A DNA stretch of 34,155 nt from the NCBI GenBank assembly GCA_937872315.1, contig CALMST010000347.1, positions 1 through 34,155 on the forward strand. The letters run 5' to 3'. This DNA comes from an uncultured Ignavibacteria bacterium (lineage in GTDB: Bacteria > Bacteroidota > Ignavibacteria > Tepidaquicellales > Tepidaquicellaceae). Below, in pieces: positions 24,181 to 32,647 of the stretch (its first letter is position 1; every line of letters begins with the position of its first letter). The position numbers and the translations under genes are program-made. The notes below the pieces were generated by a model, which had not been told where the DNA came from, searched no databases, and was given only the letters and a program-made list of their open reading frames with translations.

Positions 24181-25579
24181 TAATCATCAACATTTTCTTT
24201 GTCTCACTAAATCCGTTTGCTTTAAAAGTATAATAATAAACTCCGCTTGAGAGGCCATATTTAGAAGCATCAAAATTAACTTCATAATTTCCCGCGTCTC
24301 TTCTGTCATTCAGCAATTCGGCTACCTGCTTTCCTGAAGTACTGTAGATATTCAGAGTAACATTTGAATTTGACGGCAGAGAAAAACTTATCTTTGTACT
24401 TGGATTAAATGGATTCGGAAAGTTCTGATCGAGAGAATATTTTTCAGGAACTATACTGCTTGTGTAACCGCCTGTTCCGGTGCCTGTAATTGTAAAATCT
24501 GTTTTAATCACATAAAGGCCGGAGTCAGTATCCGAACCGATGATCTTACCGGACGGAAACATGAATACACCCCAGCATCCCAGATAATCAGTCGTATTGT
24601 CTCTTTTATAAGTATCATACCAGGCGACTTCAACCGGAGCAACAGGGTTTGAAATATCAAGAACCCTGATTCCTGCAGTATAGTGAGCAACCACTGCATA
24701 GTTTCCGTAGATCTCAACATTATGAACAATGGTTGTTGTGAGTCCAGTAGGCTGCCACTGTCCGACGAAGCTAATGGAATTCAGATCCTGAACGTTCCAT
24801 ATAAAGAGCTGACCGGGAGGATTATCTATCTCATTGGTTGTATATAGATAATTTCTGTCCGTTGTGAGAGCGCAGTTGTGTGTCGAAATAGTTGAGATCG
24901 GATATGAATTAAAAGTTCTGATAGTAGAAAGACTGGTTTTATTGGTAGCGTTTATTATAGATGTTTTTCCGGTGTAAATATTTGAAGCCCATATTGTATC
25001 ATTTAATACTCTGCAGTCATGAACATAATCTGTTGTCCATTTTCCTCTGAGAACGGGATTTTCCGGATCAACTGAAAGATCCAGTATAGCTATTCCGCCG
25101 TTTCCTACAAAACTGCTGTTAGCTCCGTTTAAATATAGATAAGGTCCTGACTGTGAAATTGAATGGGTTCTTGAATGACTCGGCGCAGAAAATTTCTTAA
25201 CATAATGGACAGAGTCGGGAAGATACTGAAGGTCAACGATCTGAACTCCGCTGTTGCTGGCTTCGGATACTATATATGCGTAATGAGAATAAACTTTCAT
25301 CTCGCGCCATTCTGAAGTCGAACCGGCAACAAAGCCTACTTCCGTAATACCTGATGAATCCGTTATGTCAATAAAGGATGTACCCGGCTGACAGCCGATT
25401 ATTGCATACTCCCTCCCGTCAGGAGCTGTATATCCCCAGCATGCTGAATATTTATACTGAAATGAAGTCGGTCTCGGATTCAGATGTTTTATCAGATGTG
25501 TATTGAAATCTGCCAGTTGTGAAAATGAAATGTTTGCAAATAAAAAAGTTAAAACTAAAGCAGCTGAAATTTTTTTCAT
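24176..25579 (-). CDS. choice-of-anchor B family protein (LVIVD repeats) with T9SS sorting domain
   Basis: The 467-residue protein has a signal peptide (1-21, ending ISFSQ). It carries the pattern of the choice-of-anchor B family: WGYTAPDGREYAIIG, TSFIDITDSS, SNSGVQIVDLQYLPDSVH, YVHDCRVLNDTIW, VHNVEIYGNYAVVAHY, IRVLDISNPVAPVEVAWYDT and GCWGVFMFPSGKIIGSD. These are LVIVD-type propeller blades with conserved His, Asp and Cys whose function is unknown. A T9SS type A sorting domain (DQNFPNPFNPST to MLMIK) closes the protein. It is the last of three tandem paralogs. The upstream gene has its own terminator at 25630, which leaves only about 50 bp as a separate leader. Secreted or surface-attached. 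Confident for the family, not for function. Confidence 0.92.
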   Translation of the reverse strand: MKKISAALVLTFLFANISFSQLADFNTHLIKHLNPRPTSFQYKYSACWGYTAPDGREYAIIGCQPGTSFIDITDSSGITEVGFVAGSTSEWREMKVYSHYAYIVSEASNSGVQIVDLQYLPDSVHYVKKFSAPSHSRTHSISQSGPYLYLNGANSSFVGNGGIAILDLSVDPENPVLRGKWTTDYVHDCRVLNDTIWASNIYTGKTSIINATNKTSLSTIRTFNSYPISTISTHNCALTTDRNYLYTTNEIDNPPGQLFIWNVQDLNSISFVGQWQPTGLTTTIVHNVEIYGNYAVVAHYTAGIRVLDISNPVAPVEVAWYDTYKRDNTTDYLGCWGVFMFPSGKIIGSDTDSGLYVIKTDFTITGTGTGGYTSSIVPEKYSLDQNFPNPFNPSTKISFSLPSNSNVTLNIYSTSGKQVAELLNDRRDAGNYEVNFDASKYGLSSGVYYYTFKANGFSETKKMLMIK

Positions 25580-25629
25580 TAATGTTTAATGTTTATATTT
25601 TTTGGTGTTGTTTTATTTTTTACAAAAAA

Positions 25630-25649
25630 ATTCCCACCGGAGCGGGAAT
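25630..25649 (-). terminator. short intrinsic terminator between choice-of-anchor B paralogs
   Basis: ATTCCC (25630-25635) pairs with GGGAAT (25644-25649) around an 8-base loop, preceded by seven A on the plus strand (U-tract on the minus strand). The stem is short, so read-through into the gene at 24176 is possible. Confidence 0.65.
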
Positions 25650-25689
25650 AAAATTATATTTTAATTTATTTTCTTTATGAATGATTGAT

Positions 25690-27066
25690 TTATTTGATCA
25701 GCAACATTTTTTTTGTAGTATTGAACTCGCCTGCTTTGATACTGTAAAAATAAATTCCGCTGCTGAGTTTTGATCCGTCAAAATTGATCTCATAGGTTCC
25801 CGGGGTCTGATTTTCATTTACCAGATCTGCGACTTCTTTACCTGCTTCATTATAAACTTTAAGACTTACAAAGTCAGATGCGGGGATCTGATATTTTATA
25901 ACAGTTGACGGATTGAAAGGATTTGGAAAATTCTGCTCAAGTGTGTAATTCTCAGGCGCAATATTCGAAACTTCATTGGAAATTCCCGTAAGCGGAAAAT
26001 TAGTTTTCAGTACATACAAACCAGTCTGTCTGTCGGAAGCAATGATCTTACCTGAAGGAAGCATATACACTCCCCAGCAGCCGTTATAGCTTTCACTATT
26101 ATTTGAAGGATAAGTATCATACCAAGCAATTTCTGTAGGATTATCCGGATCAGCAATGTTAATGACCCTTACACCTGCGGAATAATGAGCTATCACGCCA
26201 TAGTTTCCGTATGTTTCAATATTATGGACAATTGACGAAGTAATGCCTGTAGGTTGCCAGCTTGTAACAAATACCGGATTTGATCTGTCAGTAATATTCC
26301 ATACTTTCAATAAATAAGGTGCATTTCCAATTTCATCGGTTACAAACAGTCTTTTTTTATCCTGTGACAAAGCAGTATTATGCGGACCTGCTCCGACAAG
26401 ATTATTGAATGTAGTAACAGTCGAAAGCGCGCTTTTATTAGTCGCATTTATTATTGAAACTTTTCCGTTATTGATATTCGCTGCATAGATCGTATCGTTG
26501 TCGACTCTGCAGTCATGAACATATAATGTAGTCCATGTACCGAGTTTCACGGGATTTTCAGGATCTGAAACATCAAGGATCTGAATACCACCGTTTGATG
26601 AAGCATTGCCGCCGTTTAAATAAAGATAATTACCTGCTTGAGAAATTGAATGTGTTCTGGTATATCCCGTATAGCCCCAGGTCTGAACAAGATGGACAGA
26701 ATCCGGCAGATACTGAAGATCGACGATCTGCAATTTACTGTTGGTAGCCTCGGAGACAATATAAGCGTAGTGTGAATAAGTTTTCATTTCTCTCCATGAC
26801 GAAGTCAGTCCGGGAAGATAATCAACTTCGTGAATATCTGCTGAGTCAGTTACATCTATAAACGCCGTACCTGTAGGACAACCAAGTATAGCATATTCCC
26901 TGCCGTCCGGTGCCGCATAGCCCCATATTGCCGAATATAATGTTGAAGTAAAATGCTCGTTCACATTTCTCAGAAGATACATATTCTGATTAGGAAGCTG
27001 AGCAAATGATCTGCCTGAAGTAATAATTACAATTAAAATAAAAGCTGATAAAAAGATTTTTTTCAT
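25690..27066 (-). CDS. choice-of-anchor B family protein (LVIVD repeats) with T9SS sorting domain
   Basis: The 458-residue protein has a signal peptide (about 1-22, ending SFAQ) and the same block order as its neighbours: WGYAAPDGREYAILG, TAFIDVTDSADIHEVDYL, LQIVDLQYLPDSVHLV, YVHDCRVDNDTIYAAN, VHNIETYGNYGVIAHY and GCWGVYMLPSGKIIASD. The sorting domain (EQNFPNPFNPST to MLLIK) has the form VIKYQIPASDFVSLK, without heptamer coding. Its ATG is only 16 bp after the stop of the gene at 27083, so the two are almost certainly co-transcribed. The closest visible relative is the 27083 product. No catalytic assignment is possible. Confidence 0.92.
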   Translation of the reverse strand: MKKIFLSAFILIVIITSGRSFAQLPNQNMYLLRNVNEHFTSTLYSAIWGYAAPDGREYAILGCPTGTAFIDVTDSADIHEVDYLPGLTSSWREMKTYSHYAYIVSEATNSKLQIVDLQYLPDSVHLVQTWGYTGYTRTHSISQAGNYLYLNGGNASSNGGIQILDVSDPENPVKLGTWTTLYVHDCRVDNDTIYAANINNGKVSIINATNKSALSTVTTFNNLVGAGPHNTALSQDKKRLFVTDEIGNAPYLLKVWNITDRSNPVFVTSWQPTGITSSIVHNIETYGNYGVIAHYSAGVRVINIADPDNPTEIAWYDTYPSNNSESYNGCWGVYMLPSGKIIASDRQTGLYVLKTNFPLTGISNEVSNIAPENYTLEQNFPNPFNPSTVIKYQIPASDFVSLKVYNEAGKEVADLVNENQTPGTYEINFDGSKLSSGIYFYSIKAGEFNTTKKMLLIK

Positions 27067-27082
27067 TTTGATTTTGGGGTAT

Positions 27083-28468
27083 TTATTTGATTAAAAACAT
27101 TTTTTTTGTCTGTGAATAATTTTGATTCTGATTTGAAATATTTATTGTATAAAAGTAAGTACCGCTGCTTAAGCTATACTCTGACGCATCAAAGACAACT
27201 TCATAATTACCGCCGTCCCTTGTGTCATTAATTAATTCCGCAATTTCCCGCCCTTCGGTATTAAATATCTTCAGTTTTACATCAGAGTTTTGCTTTAATG
27301 AAAAACTTATTTTTGTTGAAGGATTGAATGGATTAGGATAATTCTGATTCAGTGAATAATCAGCAGGCTGAACATTCAAAGAATTATTAGATGCACCTGT
27401 AAGAGGAAATGTTGTCTTGATAACAAAAAGTCCATTGCTGATATCCGAGCCTATTATCTTACCGGAAGGAAATTTATATACTCCCCAGCATCCGGAATAA
27501 CTTGCGCTGTTACTTGAAGGATAAGTATCGTACCAGGCTACTTCTACAGGATTTGAGGGAGTGCTGATATCCAGTATTCTTATGCCAGCCCTGTAGTGAG
27601 CTATCACAGCAATATTATCATAACATTCTATATTATGCACAATTGCCGTGGTAATGCCTGTGGGCTGCCATTCCCTGATAAAGGTAATATTATTAAGATC
27701 TTCAATATTCCATACATTCAGTTTGCCGTTTGGTGAACTTATTTCATTTGTCGTATATAAATATTTTCTGTCAGCAGAAAAATCAGAATTATGTGTTGAA
27801 ACTTCTGAAGTCGGATAAGAGCGCCAGGTTCTTACAATCCCAAGCGAGTTTTTATTTGTTGCGTCGATAATTGAAGTTTCACCTGTATAAATATTCGAAG
27901 CCCAGATGGTATCATTTAAGATCCTGCAGTCATGAACATACAGCGTAGTCCATTGTCCCTGTTTTACGGGATTTTCCGGATCACTAACATCCAAAACGGT
28001 TACTCCGCCGTTAGCTGCCGAATTACCGCCGTTAAGATAAATATAATGACCTGACTGCTGTATTGAATGAGTCTTTGTATATCCGGAATAGCTCCAGGTT
28101 TTAACAAGATGGACAGAATCAGGCAGATACTGAAGATCAACAATCTGAAGTCCGCTGTTTGTGGCTTCACTGACTATGTATGCATAGTGAGAATATGTTT
28201 TCATTTCTCTCCAGCTGCTGTTCAAACCTTTAACAGAATCCACTTCATGTATATTTGCCGAATCGGTAATATCGACAAATGAAGTTCCGACCTGTGTACC
28301 AAGTAAAGCATATTCCCTGCCGTCCGGAGCTGTATATCCCCAGAGTGCAGAATAGCTTGAATACTGATCTAGATTTCTCAGCAGGTATGTATTCTGATTA
28401 GGTAATTGTGAGTAGGTAAAACCGCAGGATATAGAAAATAAAGTAAGAACAAGAAAAAACTTTCTCAT
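27083..28468 (-). CDS. choice-of-anchor B family protein (LVIVD repeats) with T9SS sorting domain
   Basis: The 461-residue protein has a signal peptide (about 1-20, ending FTYSQ), LVIVD-type blades (WGYTAPDGREYALLG, SGLQIVDLQYLPDSVHLV, YVHDCRILNDTIWASNIYTG, IRILDISTPSNPVEVAWYDT) and a sorting domain (NQNYPNPFNPST to MFLIK). The sorting domain has a longer final loop (NISNQNQNYSQTKK) than its paralogs. It is the first gene of the tandem trio and follows a 306-bp AT-rich gap that it shares divergently with the plus-strand gene at 28775. The shared conserved His and Asp positions across the trio argue for a common ligand or metal site. Confidence 0.92.
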   Translation of the reverse strand: MRKFFLVLTLFSISCGFTYSQLPNQNTYLLRNLDQYSSYSALWGYTAPDGREYALLGTQVGTSFVDITDSANIHEVDSVKGLNSSWREMKTYSHYAYIVSEATNSGLQIVDLQYLPDSVHLVKTWSYSGYTKTHSIQQSGHYIYLNGGNSAANGGVTVLDVSDPENPVKQGQWTTLYVHDCRILNDTIWASNIYTGETSIIDATNKNSLGIVRTWRSYPTSEVSTHNSDFSADRKYLYTTNEISSPNGKLNVWNIEDLNNITFIREWQPTGITTAIVHNIECYDNIAVIAHYRAGIRILDISTPSNPVEVAWYDTYPSSNSASYSGCWGVYKFPSGKIIGSDISNGLFVIKTTFPLTGASNNSLNVQPADYSLNQNYPNPFNPSTKISFSLKQNSDVKLKIFNTEGREIAELINDTRDGGNYEVVFDASEYSLSSGTYFYTINISNQNQNYSQTKKMFLIK

Positions 28469-28774
28469 TTGCTTAGTTTAATTAAATTAGGGTGAAATAA
28501 TTGCCTGTAAAATAATGATTTTGAAATTTAAAAACTAATTACATAATATATTTAAAGTAATTAAAATTTCATTCTTAAAATTTCTAATTTAACAATTAAT
28601 CAAAAACATCAGATCATAAATTTCATATTTTGAAAAATTTAATTGTGTATTGGATTTTTAACTAACATTAATTTAAAAATATGCCGGACAGACCCGGGAT
28701 ATTTTATCATCAGAAAGCATATATATGTATTGAAATTTATAGCTCTAAAAATTATTTTTTTGAAAAAATAAAAT
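28469..28774. other. 306-bp divergent intergenic region
   Basis: A very AT-rich gap between divergent genes, which should hold both promoters. TTTAATTA (28478-28485) lies 10 bases from the minus-strand start. TTATTTTA can be read on the minus strand at 28508-28515, but without a matching TTG. A 60-codon minus frame starting at 28821 is not convincing. Nothing else is recognised. Confidence 0.5.
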
Positions 28775-29392
28775 ATGGCAAAAATTATAAAAACCCGAAA
28801 AACCCTTATCTCTAAAGGCAATGGAAATTCTATAGTAATATTGCATCAGGAAAAGGATTTTAAAAGGAATCTGGGAGACGGGATAGCTGATCTAAAACCA
28901 GGCATAAGTTTTGATACAGAAAGCGCTGTAAAAAGTAAGCTATTAAAATTTGCCGGAATTAAGGCAAAAAAAGTTGAACCATATCTTACCTTGTCTCCAA
29001 AAACTCCTTTCATAAAAGATAAAGGTTATTTTACGGCTACCCGTTGCAATTCATATTATCCCGGAAGCATTTCTTTCCTTAGTTATCCGATGGAAAACAT
29101 AGGACCGGGGAAATTGGAAATATGGCTTGAAGGTCTGACAAGTCATTCTAAAATGACCGTTGAGATTCGATTGAGCGGAGCTTCATATAATAACAAGACT
29201 GAATATTATGAAGTAAGAAGTTCGATGGCATCCGGTTTGTACGGATATTTTCCGGTTAAGCTGAACTCAAAGATCGATCTTTATTTTCCGGATGTTCATG
29301 ATTTTGAAGGGCAGGGTTTGATAACCATTGAGCCGAAGAGTCTTACAGGAAGCTGGTTGTTTTATGATGCAAAAGTCAGTTTTATAGACTGA
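28775..29392 (+). CDS. cytosolic beta-rich protein of unknown function
   Basis: The 205-residue protein has a basic N-terminus (MAKIIKTRKTLISKG) without a signal peptide. A mostly beta-strand body follows, with KLEIWLEGLTSHSKMTVEIR, NNKTEYYEVRSS, GYFPVKLNSKIDLYFPD and GLITIEPKSLTGSWLFYDAK. The alternating pattern suggests a beta-sandwich or jelly-roll fold. I do not recognise a family. It is a lone plus-strand gene between minus-strand secreted-protein genes, with its own strong terminator. Full-length frame, normal ATG and sensible composition support a real gene. Confidence 0.8.
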   Translation: MAKIIKTRKTLISKGNGNSIVILHQEKDFKRNLGDGIADLKPGISFDTESAVKSKLLKFAGIKAKKVEPYLTLSPKTPFIKDKGYFTATRCNSYYPGSISFLSYPMENIGPGKLEIWLEGLTSHSKMTVEIRLSGASYNNKTEYYEVRSSMASGLYGYFPVKLNSKIDLYFPDVHDFEGQGLITIEPKSLTGSWLFYDAKVSFID

Positions 29393-29415
29393 CCATTTCA
29401 TTCATGATTAAATTT

Positions 29416-29448
29416 AAAAAGCCGGGTAGAATTACTGCCCGGCTTTTT
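29416..29448. terminator. bidirectional intrinsic terminator between convergent genes
   Basis: AAAAAGCCGGG (29416-29426) pairs with CCCGGCTTTTT (29438-29448) around an 11-base loop. A and T runs flank both sides, so it can serve the plus gene at 28775 and the minus gene at 29503. Two GTTTAGT heptamers follow at 29449-29462. Confidence 0.92.
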
Positions 29449-29502
29449 GTTTAGTGTTTAGTATGATAAGATTGATTTCCATTCATACTCATAAACCCAT
29501 AT

Positions 29503-31185
29503 TTATTTTACGAGCAGCATCTTCCTGGTAATAGAAAAATTGTTTGCTTCCAAAGTATAGAAATAAATTCCGCTTGATAGATTCGCTCCGTCAAAGCTTA
29601 TGCTGTAATATCCCGCCGGTTTCACCTCATTGACAAGTATTGCGACTTCTTTACCTGAAGCATTAAATACTTTCAAAGAAACAAATCCCAAATCCGAAAT
29701 CCCAAATTCCAGATTCGTAGTGGGATTGAACGGATTGGGATAATTCTGTGACAATTCAAATTTCTCCGGAACGCCGATCAATATTTCGTTGCTTAAATTG
29801 AAATATTCGAAGTTGCCGTTGTAATCTATTTGTTTCAATCTGTATCTGTATTTTCCTGAAGTCAGGTTTCTGTCGGTAAAAGAATAACTATGACTAATCG
29901 GAGATGTACCATTGCCGCTAACATTTCCAATCATAATCCAGTTATCAATTGTCAATTGTCCATTATCAGCTGCTCTTTCTATATCAAATCCCGAGTTGTT
30001 TGTTTCGGTAGCTGTAGTCCAGTTTAAAGTAACACTTCTCTGCTCTGCAGATGAAGTGAAAGAATTAAGTTCAACAGGTAACGGCATGTCTTCAAATTTC
30101 ATAACAGATGTTTTATATTCATGTAACCAATCATAATCCATAAAAGCAATGTAAGGTGTCCCATTGTAAAAAGCCAGGCTGTTACTGTAAATTTCTCCAA
30201 AAGAAAAATCACCTTTACCAACATTTTCCCATCCGCTTCCATTAAATTTCATAATTGTAATCTGTCTATCATTTTCCTCAGAAGAAAAAGCAACATAAGG
30301 AATGTTATTATCAAAGACCAGGCATTGATAATATGTAAATCCCGGAGAAAATCCCTGATCGCCAACATACACCCAGTCAGATCCATTAAATTTCATTACA
30401 GTTGTTTTATTTTCCACAGTGTGATCCAGAAATGCAACAAAAGGGATACCTCCATTGACTGCTATGCTCTGGTAATCTGATTCTCCGGCCGAAAAACCCC
30501 TGATACCAACGTTTACCCAGGAAGTCCCGTTAAATTTCATTACAGTGGTTTTTTTCTCAATCAGCAAATCCTGAAAAGCTACATATGGAGTGTCTCCGCC
30601 AAATGCAAAACTGCAATATAATGATGGTCCTGCGGAAAATCCCGGGTCACCAACATTTATCCAGTTCGCACCATCATATTTTTTAACAGTAGTTTTACTT
30701 CCGTTTTCACCATCAGTAAAACTCACATATGGAATGTTTTCTTTAATTTTTAATACCGGAAATATTGATAAAGTATTTGGAAAACCGGGATTGCCGACGT
30801 TTTCCCAATTCACTCCATTAAACTTCACAACTTTGGTTACAATTGTATTAATGCCTACTTCACTAAAAGCCAGATATGGAATATCCTCTATGAAGTCTAA
30901 GCTAAAATAACCTGCTGTTTCATTGGAAAATCCCGGGTCACCAACATAAGACCATGTGTTATTATAAAATTTCATAACAGTGGCTTTTTCGTCATTTGCT
31001 CCGTCTCTGAAAGCTACATATGGCGTACTGCCATTAAATGCGATACTTTGATAATCGGAACTACTTTCAGTAAAACCCTGAGGACCAACATAAACCCACT
31101 GTGCCTGTGTGCTGATTGAAATGAATGTGATCAAAAATATAATAAGAGATTTGTATATGTAAATAACTGAAACAGATTTTTTCAT
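29503..31185 (-). CDS. secreted seven-repeat beta-propeller with FN3-like linker and T9SS sorting domain
   Basis: The 560-residue protein has a signal peptide (about 1-28, ending STQAQ). Seven repeats of about 50 residues then run to about residue 375, each with WxxVGxxGF, then IPYVAFxD and TTVMKFNG, most simply a seven-bladed propeller. An FN3-like domain (LPVELNSF, VTLNWTTATETNNSGFDIER) and a T9SS type A sorting domain (SQNYPNPFNPTT to MLLVK) follow. The FN3 loop contains heptamer-coded DNGQLTIDNW, and the sorting domain contains NLEFGISDLGFVSLK. The last 80 residues or so are almost identical to those of the next gene upstream, although the N-terminal parts are unrelated. It is the last of three closely spaced minus-strand genes (gaps of 46 and 40 bp). 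Confidence 0.9.
   Translation of the reverse strand: MKKSVSVIYIYKSLIIFLITFISISTQAQWVYVGPQGFTESSSDYQSIAFNGSTPYVAFRDGANDEKATVMKFYNNTWSYVGDPGFSNETAGYFSLDFIEDIPYLAFSEVGINTIVTKVVKFNGVNWENVGNPGFPNTLSIFPVLKIKENIPYVSFTDGENGSKTTVKKYDGANWINVGDPGFSAGPSLYCSFAFGGDTPYVAFQDLLIEKKTTVMKFNGTSWVNVGIRGFSAGESDYQSIAVNGGIPFVAFLDHTVENKTTVMKFNGSDWVYVGDQGFSPGFTYYQCLVFDNNIPYVAFSSEENDRQITIMKFNGSGWENVGKGDFSFGEIYSNSLAFYNGTPYIAFMDYDWLHEYKTSVMKFEDMPLPVELNSFTSSAEQRSVTLNWTTATETNNSGFDIERAADNGQLTIDNWIMIGNVSGNGTSPISHSYSFTDRNLTSGKYRYRLKQIDYNGNFEYFNLSNEILIGVPEKFELSQNYPNPFNPTTNLEFGISDLGFVSLKVFNASGKEVAILVNEVKPAGYYSISFDGANLSSGIYFYTLEANNFSITRKMLLVK
29683..29717. repeat. coding heptamer run inside a T9SS sorting domain
   Basis: Units AAATCCC, AAATCCG, AAATCCC, AAATTCC, AGATTCG. 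The minus strand reads NLEFGISDLGF. Identical to the run at 31412. Confidence 0.85.
29943..29970. repeat. coding heptamer run in an FN3-like loop
   Basis: Units TATCAAT, TGTCAAT, TGTCCAT, TATCAGC. On the minus strand they encode ADNGQLTIDN, at a loop where the paralog at 32688 has a shorter sequence (ANSSGNW). Confidence 0.75.
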
Positions 31186-31231
31186 ATTTTTTTTTAATTA
31201 ATCTTAATTGATAACTAGATATAACTAATAC

Positions 31232-32647
31232 CTATTTTACGAGCAGCATCTTCTTGGTAATAGAAAAATTGTTTGCTTCCAAAGTATAGAAATAAATTCC
31301 GCTTGATAAATTCGCTCCGTCAAAACTTATGCTGTAATATCCCGCCGGTTTAACCTCATTGACAAGTATTGCGACTTCTTTACCTGAAGCATTAAATACT
31401 TTCAAAGAAACAAATCCCAAATCCGAAATCCCAAATTCCAGATTCGTAGTGGGGTTGAAAGGATTAGGATAATTCTGGGATAATTCAAATTTTGAAGGAA
31501 CACCAATCACGACTTCACTGGTCAGATCGAAATATTCAAAGTTACCGTTGAAATCAACCTGCTTAAGTCTGTAGTTGTATTTTCCTGAAGATAAATTATA
31601 ATCTGTAAAAGAATAGTTGTTTGTTAATACCGATGTACCGTTACCTTCAACACTTCCGGCTTTATTCCACACATGTGGATTTCCGCCTGATTCAGCTGAA
31701 GATCTTTCAATTACAAATACCGCATTATTTTTCTCTTCAGAAGTTGTCCAGTTAAGCGTTACATTATTTTTATTTACGATTGAATTAAAAGAGGATAATT
31801 CCACCGGAAGCACAGGATCAGTATAACCAAATCCTTTGAGACCAATCGGAATAGTATCGTAAACTTCAGTAAATCCGGAAGAAGAAATAGATACAGCTCT
31901 GAAAACAGACCCGGGAAAAAGAGATTTATCAGCAGCTGCAAAAAGTCCGTTCCCGACATAAACCGCTCCTGTTACTCTATCGTAAGGAGATCCGGAGAGG
32001 GGTACTGGTGTTGCTACAAGAGTAGTAAGATTTATCTTTGTTAAATTCCTGTCGCCTCCTAAATCTTCTGAGCCTGACCAGTGATAGATCATTCCATCTG
32101 AATAATTATATGAAATCACATGAGAATCATCTGCACCGTAATTTCCGACAGGAGTTACAGCAGCAGTATTTATATTTACAATTCCAAGCTGCCTTTGCTG
32201 TCCAAAAGGAGCTTCTGAATTTGATATAGCATAGAGTTTACCCGCATCAGAGTCATATGTCAACGATTCATAACCGTCTCCCATGAGACCGATGTATTCG
32301 CACACGCCTGTGTACGGATCAACTCTGGCAAGATAAACCGGCGAAATTCCTATACCTCCCTGCAAATAAAGAATAACATAATAATTTATATCATCGGAAT
32401 TCCATGTAACCGAAGCTGCGCCTGAGACAGTATATGACGGCATCGTTAACTTTGAAATTGATAAAGGCTGAAAAGTTATATTATCTATTACATATATAGA
32501 ATCAGCATATACTGCTACAAATTCAGCTTGAGAATTTCCGGGTTGTACAGCTGTTAAAATCAGTAATACAAAAAATGCCATTATTATTTTAAATCCGGAA
32601 TTCATTTTCTTAATTTCAGGATCTTTTTTCGTAAATATATTTTTCAT
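31232..32647 (-). CDS. secreted propeller-like protein with FN3-like linker and T9SS sorting domain
   Basis: The 471-residue protein begins with a charged stretch before its hydrophobic signal core (IIMAFFVLLILTAVQPGNSQA, residues about 21-41 as read in two parts). If a later Met at residue 15 is used, the signal peptide is of normal length. The N-terminal domain (about 42-275) has TWNSDDINYYVILY, VDPYTGVCEYIG, ESLTYDSDAGKLYAIS and ISYNYSDGMIYHW blocks, a propeller-like fold shared with the gene at 32688; no named family is asserted. An FN3-like domain (LPVELSSF) and a sorting domain (SQNYPNPFNPTT to MLLVK) follow. The sorting domain is nearly identical in DNA to that of the gene at 29503. 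Middle gene of a probable three-gene transcript. Confidence 0.87.
   Translation of the reverse strand: MKNIFTKKDPEIKKMNSGFKIIMAFFVLLILTAVQPGNSQAEFVAVYADSIYVIDNITFQPLSISKLTMPSYTVSGAASVTWNSDDINYYVILYLQGGIGISPVYLARVDPYTGVCEYIGLMGDGYESLTYDSDAGKLYAISNSEAPFGQQRQLGIVNINTAAVTPVGNYGADDSHVISYNYSDGMIYHWSGSEDLGGDRNLTKINLTTLVATPVPLSGSPYDRVTGAVYVGNGLFAAADKSLFPGSVFRAVSISSSGFTEVYDTIPIGLKGFGYTDPVLPVELSSFNSIVNKNNVTLNWTTSEEKNNAVFVIERSSAESGGNPHVWNKAGSVEGNGTSVLTNNYSFTDYNLSSGKYNYRLKQVDFNGNFEYFDLTSEVVIGVPSKFELSQNYPNPFNPTTNLEFGISDLGFVSLKVFNASGKEVAILVNEVKPAGYYSISFDGANLSSGIYFYTLEANNFSITKKMLLVK
31412..31446. repeat. coding heptamer run inside a T9SS sorting domain
   Basis: Units AAATCCC, AAATCCG, AAATCCC, AAATTCC, AGATTCG, identical to the run at 29683. 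Together with its flanks it is part of the duplicated sorting-domain segment. Confidence 0.85.

Noticed and set aside
28639-28821. 60-codon minus frame in the divergent gap
   Set aside because: It overlaps the start of the plus-strand gene at 28775, is dominated by Phe/Ile from AT-rich sequence and has no domain.
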